Part shown: positions 13,801-20,908 of the stretch, piece after piece
How positions within the stretch are numbered: position 1 is the first letter of the stretch
Layout: every line of letters begins with the position of its first letter
Source of the DNA: a virus
Strand: one strand, 5' to 3'
Length of the DNA: 24,507 nucleotides
Virus record (IMG/VR): IMGVR_UViG_3300020477_000127
Span: 1 to 24,507 of that record
Program-made: the position numbers and the translations under genes
Notes under the pieces: generated by a model
What the model saw: the letters and a program-made list of their open reading frames with translations, nothing else
What the model was told of the DNA's origin: nothing
Database searches by the model: none

Positions 13801-16292
13801 CTTATATTACTATTCTCATGTAAGCCTCTTAACTTGGCACTGCTATCAAACATAATAGCATCCACACCATGCTTTTCCATGAATCTATTCCACACTTCAG
13901 TAGCTCTTTGTCCATTGGATTTTGTCGCAAGAGTTCCAGCACTTGTTCTGCCTACAATAACTGGCTTAAAATGACCAGCTTGCGGGTCCAGTCCTACGCC
14001 ATGCAATCCTGCATCAAAAAACTTTTGTCTGTATATCATTCCTCCATCTGTGTCACTTATGCCAGTAGTATTTATATCAGGTACAATTATAACACGCATC
14101 TTGCCATCAGGATTAGTTTGAGCAAAACTAGATGCTGACATTGGTGTCATTCTATTCGCAAGCAGTTGCATTCGTTTATTAACGTCTGCTACGCTTTTAC
14201 CAAAGCCACTAGTCAATAAATTACTAATACCTTCAAGGTTACCACCTTTAACAAGACCATTATTAATGGCATCATGCATAATATTAGAAACCCATTTACG
14301 CTCATGTAAGTCAGTATTATTAAATACTTCTTTTTCCGCTTCTAGAGAAAGCCTATATGATTCTTCAATAGCTTTTCTTGTTCTGTAATTACCCTTAGAC
14401 AATAGATCAATAAGATTGTCTTTAGTAACAGTAATACCACCATATTCATCTTTAAAAGATGCTACCATTAACATATCTTTATCTTTGACACCACTATATA
14501 TATACTTACCCTGTTCGGCTAACGCATCCTGCATTAAGCCAACTTGGTTTGGCTTAATGTTAAATTCTATATCTTTATCTACTATACGATGACTTAATAT
14601 TTTTAGAGGATTTCCAAATCTATCTATAGCATGAGTAAGAAATTGAAATCCCTCTCCTAATTGGTTTATTGGAAGTTCATTATATCTCTCACCGATAGAA
14701 ACATTTTGAACCTCCTGACCTTTCATTTTTTCTATAGATACATGAAAGTCATTATCTGGAGTAAGTTTTAAAACTAAAACTTCTTGTAATGGCTCCACAT
14801 CTTTAAGGAAAAAACTTCTTAACTTAGCTTCAGTCTTACTATTAACCTGATCTTCACCAACTACCTTTTTTATTTCTCTTATAAATAGTTCAGGGTCTGG
14901 CTTACCACGAACAATACTTTTATCTCTTGCACCCTCCATTGCCTCAGCAAATAGCCCGACATCTGGATATAGTTTCTTATCTGCTTTTTCATAAAATCCT
15001 TTAGCAAGATTAACAACTTTATCTCTACGTATTACAACTGGATCATGGAAGTCATCATTCTGTGGATTGGCTATAGCATTCTCACGGATTATAGCTTCAA
15101 TAAATTGTTGTGTAGATTTTTCATAATGTAATCTTCCAGCTTCATTTCTATAAAATCTATTTATATCCTGCTGTGTATATGGATCCTTCTTGTGCTTACT
15201 TAAATGAGCTTCTGCTCTTTGTCTCCAATTAACATTTGGAAAGCCCTGCTCTAAATAGCTCAAAGACATTCCAGAAGAACCTTGCAGATTTTCAGAGTTA
15301 GGCTTTATGCTTCCTTCGTGCTCATTTAATATGTACTCTCTTGTATTTTTATTATAATTTTTAAAGTCTTTAGAAGATTCTGGATCAAGAAACTCTGATT
15401 GTTTACGCTCTGGTTTAACAATCCATTCCTGTGCTGCAGCTTTATGTGCAGGTCTTGTATTGTAGCCAAAGAAACCACCTAATAAATACTCATAGATCTG
15501 CATCTCTGTAGGTTCATTACGTAACGTAGCAGGCAAACCTGTAACCATAGCACCTAATCCAGTACGTAATATCTTTTCTGCTCGCTCAACTTGTTGAGGT
15601 GTACCTTTATACAAGTTGCCTAGAGAAACAAAATTACCTATACCGCCAAAAGCACCACCTGCAATAGCACCTCCTATATAGCTGTCAATAATAGCATCTG
15701 TACCTTTCCATACACTGCTAACAGCACTAGCTGATGCAAGCCCTAATGCTTCTTCTGCTATCGCTCTTGTCTTTGCACCTCTTGCCAAGTAATCTCTTGA
15801 TTCTAATCCAGTCTTTTTTAACTGACGATCTATGAGCTTCTTTGTGCCACGTGATGCTATCATGGGAATGGCTATAGCATCTAAACGCTCTATACCAGAT
15901 AATGTAGCTTTAGTTATTGTTCCGCCAAGAACATCTTTCATTTCTTTTCCAGTAAATTTAGATGTGATCTTAGCTAAACCATATATAGGTGCTTTCATTA
16001 TACCGGGAGCAAAACCAGCAAGATGTCCAAGCTGTCTAAATATAGCCTCTCCGGTATTACGTGGCTCTTTCGGAATTAGGTCTAATGTAGTTAGTCCCTC
16101 TACAAAACCTGCTGTTGCCTGTTGAAAGGCTCTTCTTAGTGAGAAAGGACTCTGCTTACGCTTAAATTCTATGAGGTTATCAGCAGCAATTCGTTCTAGC
16201 TGATCTAGCTGATCCTCATTAAACATATCAGGATTAGCCCTGTACTGATTGATTAAATCCTGTACTTTATAGGCTTCGTATTGAGATGGCAT
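7812..16292 (-). CDS. Giant virion-type protein with two-barrel RNA polymerase core and polyvalent-protein C-terminus
   Basis: A 2,826-residue protein. An N-terminal module (about 1-60) is shared with the protein at 17186, followed by a Gly-rich hydrophobic stretch near 200-225. From about 740 to 1190 lie motifs fitting two-barrel RNA polymerases of the crAss-like gp66/YonO type: DTDGG (747-751), VDAIMFDSSAK (to K820), IPIQFYGQ (to Q891), GGKSWLK (1054-1060, possible first-barrel Lys), EGEIYLDESF, RIPADSMSG (from R1145) and GGADKDSD with the metal-binding DxDxD at D1184/D1186/D1188. The rest is long and helical. Near the end SRFKLFVWNSVR (around R2644), a hydrophobic segment (2681-2705) and FPFGRAV resemble the PLxRFG end of phage polyvalent proteins. 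Probable role: RNA polymerase packaged in the capsid and injected to transcribe early genes. The start overlaps the previous stop by one base. Confidence 0.75.
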   Translation of the reverse strand: MPSQYEAYKVQDLINQYRANPDMFNEDQLDQLERIAADNLIEFKRKQSPFSLRRAFQQATAGFVEGLTTLDLIPKEPRNTGEAIFRQLGHLAGFAPGIMKAPIYGLAKITSKFTGKEMKDVLGGTITKATLSGIERLDAIAIPMIASRGTKKLIDRQLKKTGLESRDYLARGAKTRAIAEEALGLASASAVSSVWKGTDAIIDSYIGGAIAGGAFGGIGNFVSLGNLYKGTPQQVERAEKILRTGLGAMVTGLPATLRNEPTEMQIYEYLLGGFFGYNTRPAHKAAAQEWIVKPERKQSEFLDPESSKDFKNYNKNTREYILNEHEGSIKPNSENLQGSSGMSLSYLEQGFPNVNWRQRAEAHLSKHKKDPYTQQDINRFYRNEAGRLHYEKSTQQFIEAIIRENAIANPQNDDFHDPVVIRRDKVVNLAKGFYEKADKKLYPDVGLFAEAMEGARDKSIVRGKPDPELFIREIKKVVGEDQVNSKTEAKLRSFFLKDVEPLQEVLVLKLTPDNDFHVSIEKMKGQEVQNVSIGERYNELPINQLGEGFQFLTHAIDRFGNPLKILSHRIVDKDIEFNIKPNQVGLMQDALAEQGKYIYSGVKDKDMLMVASFKDEYGGITVTKDNLIDLLSKGNYRTRKAIEESYRLSLEAEKEVFNNTDLHERKWVSNIMHDAINNGLVKGGNLEGISNLLTSGFGKSVADVNKRMQLLANRMTPMSASSFAQTNPDGKMRVIIVPDINTTGISDTDGGMIYRQKFFDAGLHGVGLDPQAGHFKPVIVGRTSAGTLATKSNGQRATEVWNRFMEKHGVDAIMFDSSAKLRGLHENSNIRYEKSWLTAKDGSKTPQFELFPEQLKVYELPIESLQISLGTFEKPFKQVMGDEIPIQFYGQANADQAKGFKELYFKEAVEKSILGSSRGQNLVDAYNKAVEGKKGKAKDAEMDAFVKLFNDHDLGVMELPLDFVVEYLATNKDPKLTSLFMNKINKLDKDGFFDRDFEFDANADYAKFHDQRKVISESMRDHFMTRNALFNSNWHNALKKYLVRRFSNPFIETGGKSWLKAYTPDQMSYVEIDPWLIKHKGDKARELREGEIYLDESFRKMPVVFRDKQLTLGELWKLYRREYTKGISTKAMGEFNDALTLLAIRIPADSMSGTRSLRFRGFTGQRGAGSFTHDKDNFYLGGADKDSDSIKIFQGFSKKLRKYFENVKDERAHLESNKPYSEFLDGKFTEVTNPEMLKRYRGVKEFLDREQKTKRNPDFEHYNAFKYSPAYRYKAAQNSTRGKSGLGYGLSSAVVMRQWVDYVKAKDGAYSFDFYHPERNKEYLVDITLKEEMIHGIPNEQYFRDLIFKIVNKSADASNDPTVIPYNKFRDLLFDSMLDVNVYEKGSGKLASSGEFKYQDILDWGPSSALGLLREAVNVSKPLSKVRSIASKRLKPLLEEKIVKGKKVTILKKTGNKLIADLKWNDYIGLSRGESANIYLEGKQVSITNITGATPNKLVYKINEFPKDSMSLFDVVFTNSRVAAKALGDKAFNTSVIPLLPLRMEKAGINFEKFQFSDINKAYKKLYTTLDVKLLTPSEGIKGKDFKGKLVSYSKKEIQKFVNDHLGILTEDMLISSSGAIGNLRLNREMGYALDLTSRTFGQFAAIELANKHFLDIHQAMANKGVKGNITKEFIPQIFEMNKRLKEMIRSKEDDIEIDILIEKGNQKIMDLADKYGIDPNPMMKYFHTILLSPITGLKQKGGKNFPLVRHDEKVHGSKSIDPMTRREYYSRMEDLYNRSKVPDKAVELDVKVDVKVPMDVFEPKATLDAFKEIDHVIKSDALDLMAINKPQVKEIKKFKKFLKDHPFLADNFNEWFKFFTGELSGRGIPRSATDFKMEDVVAINRFMEQFHDPKNLEFKLKYWHLDPRFVDSEMAMKGIINKYKAYHAPVKHGSGKIKNEPVYRFMSPIGAISQYVLKSERGISKDRNASEKVFKPISDILSKYTIDQGHSMFDKLITARESGNKENLSPVLKKLDAEVTKFFRDMGEKWIYTYDSKMNRVSDKLGNWELDNDFDAWYKNTRGKMNKHMRWNKDGIFDFKHFRDTVVDKDMTRPDLIKTVGIDGLKRYEYEKRLMEILKARLEKTPDMNVGKFIKGYRSGKNKFSGIGQRNAEEYIPHLNFGYNDAAQRDFIKSIQVEADRVENRVFKETKSVKQAEKAKELFIRRMERKAQFSTEFFGIKDLIDTQKITDAELDAKLEQMGFDSKISVLEARELDLKGYDRRPNLIADYHSKLINGWYKNLVAIKGDYEISNMKHRMRNYKTSKVEKKKFKNSKRYNNYIDVWSDYVKLYMQSALGHQSYFPQEIMTEIERGIDPLYLKDKRNLFYLTSDQNMIKAYEKLWQSKKWKKVPFIGKTLRDAPKDKEARKEYFSRKIHDFGRMEAQYELMTLLANTGTWATNIFSGNLMTLGSAGVRNFKNAFNNEKIYSRLLSNEKGKPVLKLFDGSSVKNKKDLHEWLKERGVIDNFIQNEFEYNEGLKNSLKKAGVNISDFKRDISKAIKSHPKVREESIGQVIERYGVKDAMLKYGSFFMQHSERVNRLNAFIAHGLQAVEKFGPEGRNLSIADDFVFEMAMKGIENTQFLYQNALRPAFMRTATGKVLSRFKLFVWNSVRVRKEFYNQAKLYGFRSGTPEYERFKDMFMIDMFMMALGSAFMFSIFDTALAPPYDWIQAMADWTYGDKRERDMAFFGSKLGPANLLKPPIARIPESMIELMTGDWEKFADYSVYTMFPFGRAVRQAKQIYERPERVGEVLLRLPVNKVQSRIDRAKRRGQQMEEIEQFLGEA

Positions 16293-17179
16293 TAAGCTAA
16301 CTCAGTTGTATACTCTCTGCCATCCCATTCAAAAATATTACTACCTGATTCTCTTGCAGAGCTAAATGCATCTCTGAAGGATTGTGCTTTCTGGCTCTGC
16401 TTTTGATATATAGGATACATATTTTGATCATATCTTAATGGCTTTTCTGTAGTATTAACAGGCTTAGGTTTAGGCTTGAACCAAGGAAATTGCCATTTTG
16501 GTTTAGCAGGAGGACTAGCAGGTTTAGTAATAGGTTTAGTGGGAGTTGTGGGAGCTAATCTAGATTCCCCTGTTTTTGGATCAATAAATGGACCTTTGAA
16601 CTGTTGCCCTGAGATATAATTTAATAAATTTTTCTTCATTAAATCTGCTGTTGTATCATAAGCATGTTCATCATACCAAGGATGATAGCCCTGCTCATTA
16701 GAATATTCAGTATCTTGTGTAGCGTAATTTTGATTCCACCAATCACTAAGAGGATTATTACCGGGAAGAGTAGGACTTCTTCCCGCTGGATGTAGAGAAG
16801 GCAACCATCCGCCTAAAGCGACATCAGCTTTGTTGTATGGATCTATTTCAGGAACGCCATATCCGCCACCCGGAGTATGACCACCAAAATAATGAAGTAG
16901 TTCATGAGGAATAGAAGCTTCATTACCAACAGGATAGTTTATTGTATCGTCTTGGTAAAAACCACCTATCTCATAATCTTTTTGTCCCTGCCGTCCATAA
17001 CCACCTTTTTCCCAATCTTCTCTAGTCCACTTTTTCGTTTTAACATTACCAGCTTCTATGGCTTTAATAAGATCATCATATGACCTTTGATTGTAAGTTG
17101 GTCTATCTGTAGACCACTTACGTAAAAGATCTTCATTAACCAGTGCTAATTCTAATATATTTTCAAACTGAGCAGACAT
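16292..17179 (-). CDS. HExxH metallopeptidase-like virion protein
   Basis: A 295-residue protein. PHELLHYFGG (91-100) contains HExxH with H92, E93 and H96, the zinc-binding and catalytic motif of gluzincin/metzincin-type peptidases. D170, E171, H172 and D175 in YHPWYDEHAYDT could supply the third ligand. Residues 209-245 are Pro/Lys-rich (for example KPASPPAKPKWQFPWFKPKPKP), probably a linker, followed by a helical C-terminus. It lies directly upstream of the giant gene and overlaps it by one base, with no clear Shine-Dalgarno of its own. It could process virion proteins, cut peptidoglycan during entry, or be a non-enzymatic structural relic; the sequence does not decide. Confidence 0.6.
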   Translation of the reverse strand: MSAQFENILELALVNEDLLRKWSTDRPTYNQRSYDDLIKAIEAGNVKTKKWTREDWEKGGYGRQGQKDYEIGGFYQDDTINYPVGNEASIPHELLHYFGGHTPGGGYGVPEIDPYNKADVALGGWLPSLHPAGRSPTLPGNNPLSDWWNQNYATQDTEYSNEQGYHPWYDEHAYDTTADLMKKNLLNYISGQQFKGPFIDPKTGESRLAPTTPTKPITKPASPPAKPKWQFPWFKPKPKPVNTTEKPLRYDQNMYPIYQKQSQKAQSFRDAFSSARESGSNIFEWDGREYTTELA

Positions 17180-17185
17180 TATTTA

Positions 17186-17794
17186 TTAGACAAGTGTAGG
17201 ATTAAATCCCCAAGGTCTACCAGCCATAGCTAATGGATTTCCAGCACCTCTATTCCAAGCGGCATTCATCATCCCCAAAAATCCGGGTCCAAACTGGGCA
17301 TTCCCGGGTAAACCGCTAGTATATGTATTTTTTGCTGTCCTATAAGTACGACCAGCCCCTTCTGCTGCTCGTTCAAATATGCCACCACGACCCATAGCAG
17401 ACTCTATACCTCTTTTAGTTGCTCTAGCCCCTTTAGCCCCATAGCCTAAGCCTTTACCAACCATACTACCTACAGCTGCTGGATTAGCTAGTGCGAGTAA
17501 TCCACCAGCAGCTAAAGGTATTCCAGTACCTAAACCGCCAGCCCAACGATCTGATCTTGTTTCTCCGAATACAGATTGACCTCTAGATCTTGGTCGCCAT
17601 TCGTTAGGAAGCATCCCTAAAGCAGCAGTGTCTGCTAAATCAAAAGCAAATTTACGAATAGGTTTTGACTCTCTTGGAAATCTTAAACCAAATTGCCTAG
17701 CCAATATAGCTATTTGTTCTGCTTGTCTATCTGTGAATTGCCTTGGATCTATTTCATATTGATGCATAAGCATCTCAATTAATTGTGGATTCAT
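17186..17794 (-). CDS. Internal virion protein candidate sharing N-terminal module with the giant protein
   Basis: A 202-residue protein with a strong GGGAGGAT ribosome site. Residues 10-50 align without gaps to residues 14-54 of the giant protein: QY, P, F, Q, Q, A, F, R and P are identical at a constant offset of four. After this come a Gly/Ala-rich hydrophobic stretch (about 85-120, for example GGLGTGIPLAAGGLLALANP) and a basic, Gly-rich C-terminal part. This composition is typical of phage internal or ejection proteins that cross membranes. No named family was recognised. Confidence 0.6.
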   Translation of the reverse strand: MNPQLIEMLMHQYEIDPRQFTDRQAEQIAILARQFGLRFPRESKPIRKFAFDLADTAALGMLPNEWRPRSRGQSVFGETRSDRWAGGLGTGIPLAAGGLLALANPAAVGSMVGKGLGYGAKGARATKRGIESAMGRGGIFERAAEGAGRTYRTAKNTYTSGLPGNAQFGPGFLGMMNAAWNRGAGNPLAMAGRPWGFNPTLV

Positions 17795-17799
17795 GGTTT

Positions 17800-18372
17800 T
17801 TATCCTCCCATTTGCATTTGATTTAAAACTTGGCTTAGTAAGTAGTTACCACCACTTTGTGATCCACCTAGTAATTGTGGATAATATTGATTTAATAATG
17901 TCGGATCACCAAAACTTGATAGAATATTGGGATCTACTACAGGTTGTTGAAATCCTTGTTGAGCAATTTGTGATTCTGCTATTTGCCTTGGGGAAGCTCT
18001 TCTAAAGCCTATTCTTTTAGATCCTCCTAATTCCTCTGGTAAACCAAAATAGAATCTTTTCTCATCTTCTGGTATCTCGCTTCCGAAAATAGAAGTTTCA
18101 GTTAAAGGGTCTATAGCCTTAGCGTAAGCCCCTTTATACTCGCTTTTTTCTTTCGCCATTCTTCCTAATTCTTGAGTTATCTTCTTTAAATTAGTTCTAT
18201 CTTCTACATCTCTAGCTTCAAACCTGTCAAGTCTATCCTGAACTCTTCTAGCTCCAAGATCAAACTGTCTTTTTTGTTCATCTAATTGTCTGTTTTGCAT
18301 AACGTAACCAAGTAAAGTATTCTGTAATTGGTCTACTACATCAAAACCTACTAATGCTGGATCTACTGCCAT
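17800..18372 (-). CDS. Coiled-coil, Gln-rich virion protein candidate
   Basis: A 190-residue protein with AAGGAG before the ATG. Residues 20-90 (MQNRQLDEQKRQFDLGARRVQDRLDRFEARDVEDR and on) form a charged coiled coil. The C-terminal 60 residues are Gln/Gly/Pro-rich (ESQIAQQGFQQPVV; NYLLSQVLNQMQMGG). It is five bases upstream of the next gene and clearly co-transcribed with the other virion-type genes. No family was recognised; an internal core or adaptor role is inferred from position and composition. Confidence 0.55.
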   Translation of the reverse strand: MAVDPALVGFDVVDQLQNTLLGYVMQNRQLDEQKRQFDLGARRVQDRLDRFEARDVEDRTNLKKITQELGRMAKEKSEYKGAYAKAIDPLTETSIFGSEIPEDEKRFYFGLPEELGGSKRIGFRRASPRQIAESQIAQQGFQQPVVDPNILSSFGDPTLLNQYYPQLLGGSQSGGNYLLSQVLNQMQMGG

Positions 18373-18445
18373 AATTAACTCCTTTTGTTTGTATCCTTGA
18401 ATGGAGATCCGTAATTGACTGTATATATTGTACGCCTAAGCATAA

Positions 18446-19096
18446 TTAACCATCATATGGATCTCTATCTCTTTGCTCTTGATTCCATTCATCTTGAGTA
18501 AGCCAACTGTTATCAAAATCACTCCAATAATAAGTATTACCACCAAAATTATATATACTGCCATGTTTGGCATTTTGTGGGGGTGACCAAGTGGTATTAT
18601 TTACTGATACTCTACCAATCTCAATTTCATCGCCTTCACCAGCTCTCATAATATTTGCTATAGCACTTGTTAAGGCATCCTGATAGCCATACTGTGAACC
18701 TAAGACATCACTTCTATACTTAGCCATTGATCTCTGCAAGCCTTGTCCATATGCATCCATAACTCTACCTACTCCTTGGTTTAATCCATATTGTGCTCTG
18801 CCAAAGCCTGAACCACTAGCTCCTGCCAGTCCCTGTCCACCAGTCATTGCAAGTAAATTCTGCTGTCCTGCCAGTTGCTGTCCTGTTATATCAAAACCAA
18901 GACCAGTCCTAGCCATACCAATTTCTTGCTGCATTTGACCAGAGCTTGGTAAGAATATTCTATGTTCATCAGTTAAATTCTTTACATCAATACCTGCAAA
19001 ATCACTTAAAAATGATTCAGGGCTTGCGGTAGATGCAGGAGGGATACCACCAGTTGGTGTAGTATTCCAATCAAAATGATAAGATGTATGTGGCAT
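18446..19096 (-). CDS. Gly/Gln-rich virion protein candidate
   Basis: A 216-residue protein. The start at 19096 (MPHTSYHFDW) is preferred to an in-frame ATG 15 codons earlier because AAAGGAAAA lies just upstream and it begins two bases after the preceding stop. Residues 65-140 are Gly/Gln/Ala-rich with helical periodicity (TGQQLAGQQNLLAMTGGQGLAGASGSGFGRAQYGLNQGVGRVMDAY), followed by a Trp/Asp-rich C-terminus (NNTTWSPP; NTYYWSDFDNSW). It resembles phage internal core or ejection proteins in composition only. A 73-base spacer (18373-18445) to the next gene holds nothing clear apart from that gene's ribosome site. Confidence 0.58.
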   Translation of the reverse strand: MPHTSYHFDWNTTPTGGIPPASTASPESFLSDFAGIDVKNLTDEHRIFLPSSGQMQQEIGMARTGLGFDITGQQLAGQQNLLAMTGGQGLAGASGSGFGRAQYGLNQGVGRVMDAYGQGLQRSMAKYRSDVLGSQYGYQDALTSAIANIMRAGEGDEIEIGRVSVNNTTWSPPQNAKHGSIYNFGGNTYYWSDFDNSWLTQDEWNQEQRDRDPYDG

Positions 19097-19098
19097 AA

Positions 19099-20154
19099 TT
19101 ATTTTCCTTTCCAAGGATTTAATGGATCGCTTCTCCACCAATTCCCCAGTAAATTTAGTAAATTATTCGGTTGTTGAGCATTACCATAGTAGCCTGAAGT
19201 TGCATTTTGAAATGGACCAACAGCATTAGGGTCTATAGCTGTATTTTCCATATTTTGAAAAATATCATCAACAAAAATGCTACCTTCTCCTGTAACTGGA
19301 CTTTCAGATAATATCAGTGCAGGATCAATACTAGGACCAGCTGTACCTGCTACTGAAGTGCTACTTGGAATTGCTGATTGTAATGACCCAGCACTGCCTA
19401 TAGTATTTGCAGCCGCAGCAGAATCTCTAGTATGATCTACAATATCTGCAACAGCTGTTGGATTTTTTCCATAAGTTGCATCAAATATATTTAACTTCTG
19501 TTGACCGGGTAAAGCTAATCTTTGAACAGGCTCATTTGCAAATTGATCCATCATTGATTTTTGAATTGCTTGTGCTCCTGCAATATCAGGAGTTACAGTT
19601 TGAAGCCCACCTTTTTGAGCCATTCCTAATTTACTTCTTAACCAATTAGGAGCACTCCTTGTCTTAGCTCCCATTTCAGCAGCCTGTCCTGGGTTCGCCC
19701 CCGCAAAAGCAGCTGCCTTAATACCCGACTTTATTGCAGTAGATAATATTTGATTATTTAAGTTTTTCTGAAAGGCATTTACATCTCTTCTATATCTATC
19801 TTTTACATCTCTGCCAAATTCCTTTTCTTCACCAGTTAGCGCACTTCTATTCATTCCAATAGGTGTTGCATCTGATCTCCTACCACCACCTAATTCAAGA
19901 CCTGCTCTTGAACCAAGCAATGAACCAGCTGCTGTACCTACACCAGCCAAACCAGCCAATGCAAGACTACTGCCACCTGTAAACGGTGCTAAGGCAAGAC
20001 CAAGTAATCCTCCAGCAGTACCACCAAGTCCTCCACCAATAGAAGAAAACCACCCACCTCTTCTTCGCCTTTCATCTTCTATCTCTTGAATATTCTCAAA
20101 ATTTCTTTGAGTCTCCTTCATCTGTTGAGTTAAGAATAAATTTTGTACTGACAT
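19099..20154 (-). CDS. Gly/Ala-rich internal virion or ejection protein candidate
   Basis: A 351-residue protein with AGGAG 8 bases before its ATG. Residues 8-33 form a short charged helix ending in RRRR, followed by a long glycine-zipper-like hydrophobic stretch at 38-84 (SSIGGGLGGTAGGLLGLALAPF and onward), suited to membrane insertion. The rest is hydrophilic and Ala/Asn/Ser-rich. Podovirus ejection proteins that build a channel through the envelope have comparable composition, but no specific homologue was recognised. It lies between the tail protein genes and the other candidate cargo genes. Confidence 0.58.
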   Translation of the reverse strand: MSVQNLFLTQQMKETQRNFENIQEIEDERRRRGGWFSSIGGGLGGTAGGLLGLALAPFTGGSSLALAGLAGVGTAAGSLLGSRAGLELGGGRRSDATPIGMNRSALTGEEKEFGRDVKDRYRRDVNAFQKNLNNQILSTAIKSGIKAAAFAGANPGQAAEMGAKTRSAPNWLRSKLGMAQKGGLQTVTPDIAGAQAIQKSMMDQFANEPVQRLALPGQQKLNIFDATYGKNPTAVADIVDHTRDSAAAANTIGSAGSLQSAIPSSTSVAGTAGPSIDPALILSESPVTGEGSIFVDDIFQNMENTAIDPNAVGPFQNATSGYYGNAQQPNNLLNLLGNWWRSDPLNPWKGK

Positions 20155-20173
20155 AAAAAATCTCCTATAAAGC

Positions 20174-20908
20174 TTAATATGTACTTATTAAATAACCACC
20201 AAAAACAGAAGTTGCAGGATAGGGGCTAGTTCCAGCTTCACGATGAGCAACTACATCTACCTGTGCAGACCCTGAAATTTGGAGCCAATAAACGCCTATG
20301 GTGTCCCCAACAGCAAGACTTCTAACACAAGATGCTGATTTATTTATATCAGAATCTGTATCTGCAGAATAATCCTTATCATCAAGGCTTGAAACATTAA
20401 AATAAGCACTTCCCTGTTTCATGCCTAATAAAGCTTCGTCCATTGCTGTATCTATTTGATTAAAACTTACATTGTAGTATAAATAATAATATCCTTCTAC
20501 AGGAGCAACAAAGTTATGACTCGCAAAAGAACTTGTATTATCTATTTTTTCAGATGCAAACTGAATCTGCGTAATACTACCTGTTCCTACTCCAAGATCG
20601 GTTTGCCCAGTGCTGTAAGCTTCAAAAATAGGAATATTATTTAATTGTAAATTCCCGTTAGATATAATATTTTTTTCTACTTTTAGATTTTTATCTACAA
20701 ATTCATTGCCATCACGAGTCATATCAGAATACCATAGAATGCCGTTCTGCTTACGATATCTCCTAAGTGGCTTATTCTTACCCTGATACAATACTTCTTC
20801 ACCTTCACGCATAGTGGAAACAGATGGATGTATATTAACAAGTAACAATTTATCTTGTTTTATATTTTGATTTCTTCTCGATAATCTTTCTATTGATATA
20901 TTGGGCAT
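20174..20908 (-). CDS. Tail protein with C-terminal C1q-like domain
   Basis: A 244-residue protein. Residues 1-90 look like an attachment region (short strands, then VDKNLKVEKNIISNGNLQLNN, a repeat-like beta pattern). Residues 93-244 fit the C1q/TNF-like jelly roll: IFEAYSTG at the start, FVAPVEGYYYLYYNVSF at 133-149 (the typical F-x-AP-x-x-GYY strand), a LAVGDTIGVYW strand near the conserved GD, and FGGYLI at 236-241. C1q-like domains form trimers and are used by phages as receptor-binding heads. The start codon overlaps the stop of the nozzle-like gene by one base, so the two are made together and are likely to be tail partners. Confidence 0.65.
   Translation of the reverse strand: MPNISIERLSRRNQNIKQDKLLLVNIHPSVSTMREGEEVLYQGKNKPLRRYRKQNGILWYSDMTRDGNEFVDKNLKVEKNIISNGNLQLNNIPIFEAYSTGQTDLGVGTGSITQIQFASEKIDNTSSFASHNFVAPVEGYYYLYYNVSFNQIDTAMDEALLGMKQGSAYFNVSSLDDKDYSADTDSDINKSASCVRSLAVGDTIGVYWLQISGSAQVDVVAHREAGTSPYPATSVFGGYLISTY

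Noticed and set aside
7812-16292. N4-type (T7-like, single-subunit) virion RNA polymerase for the giant protein
   Set aside because: Size would fit, but the visible motifs (DxDxD with a preceding RIP segment) belong to the two-barrel type and the T7-like motifs A, B and C were not seen.
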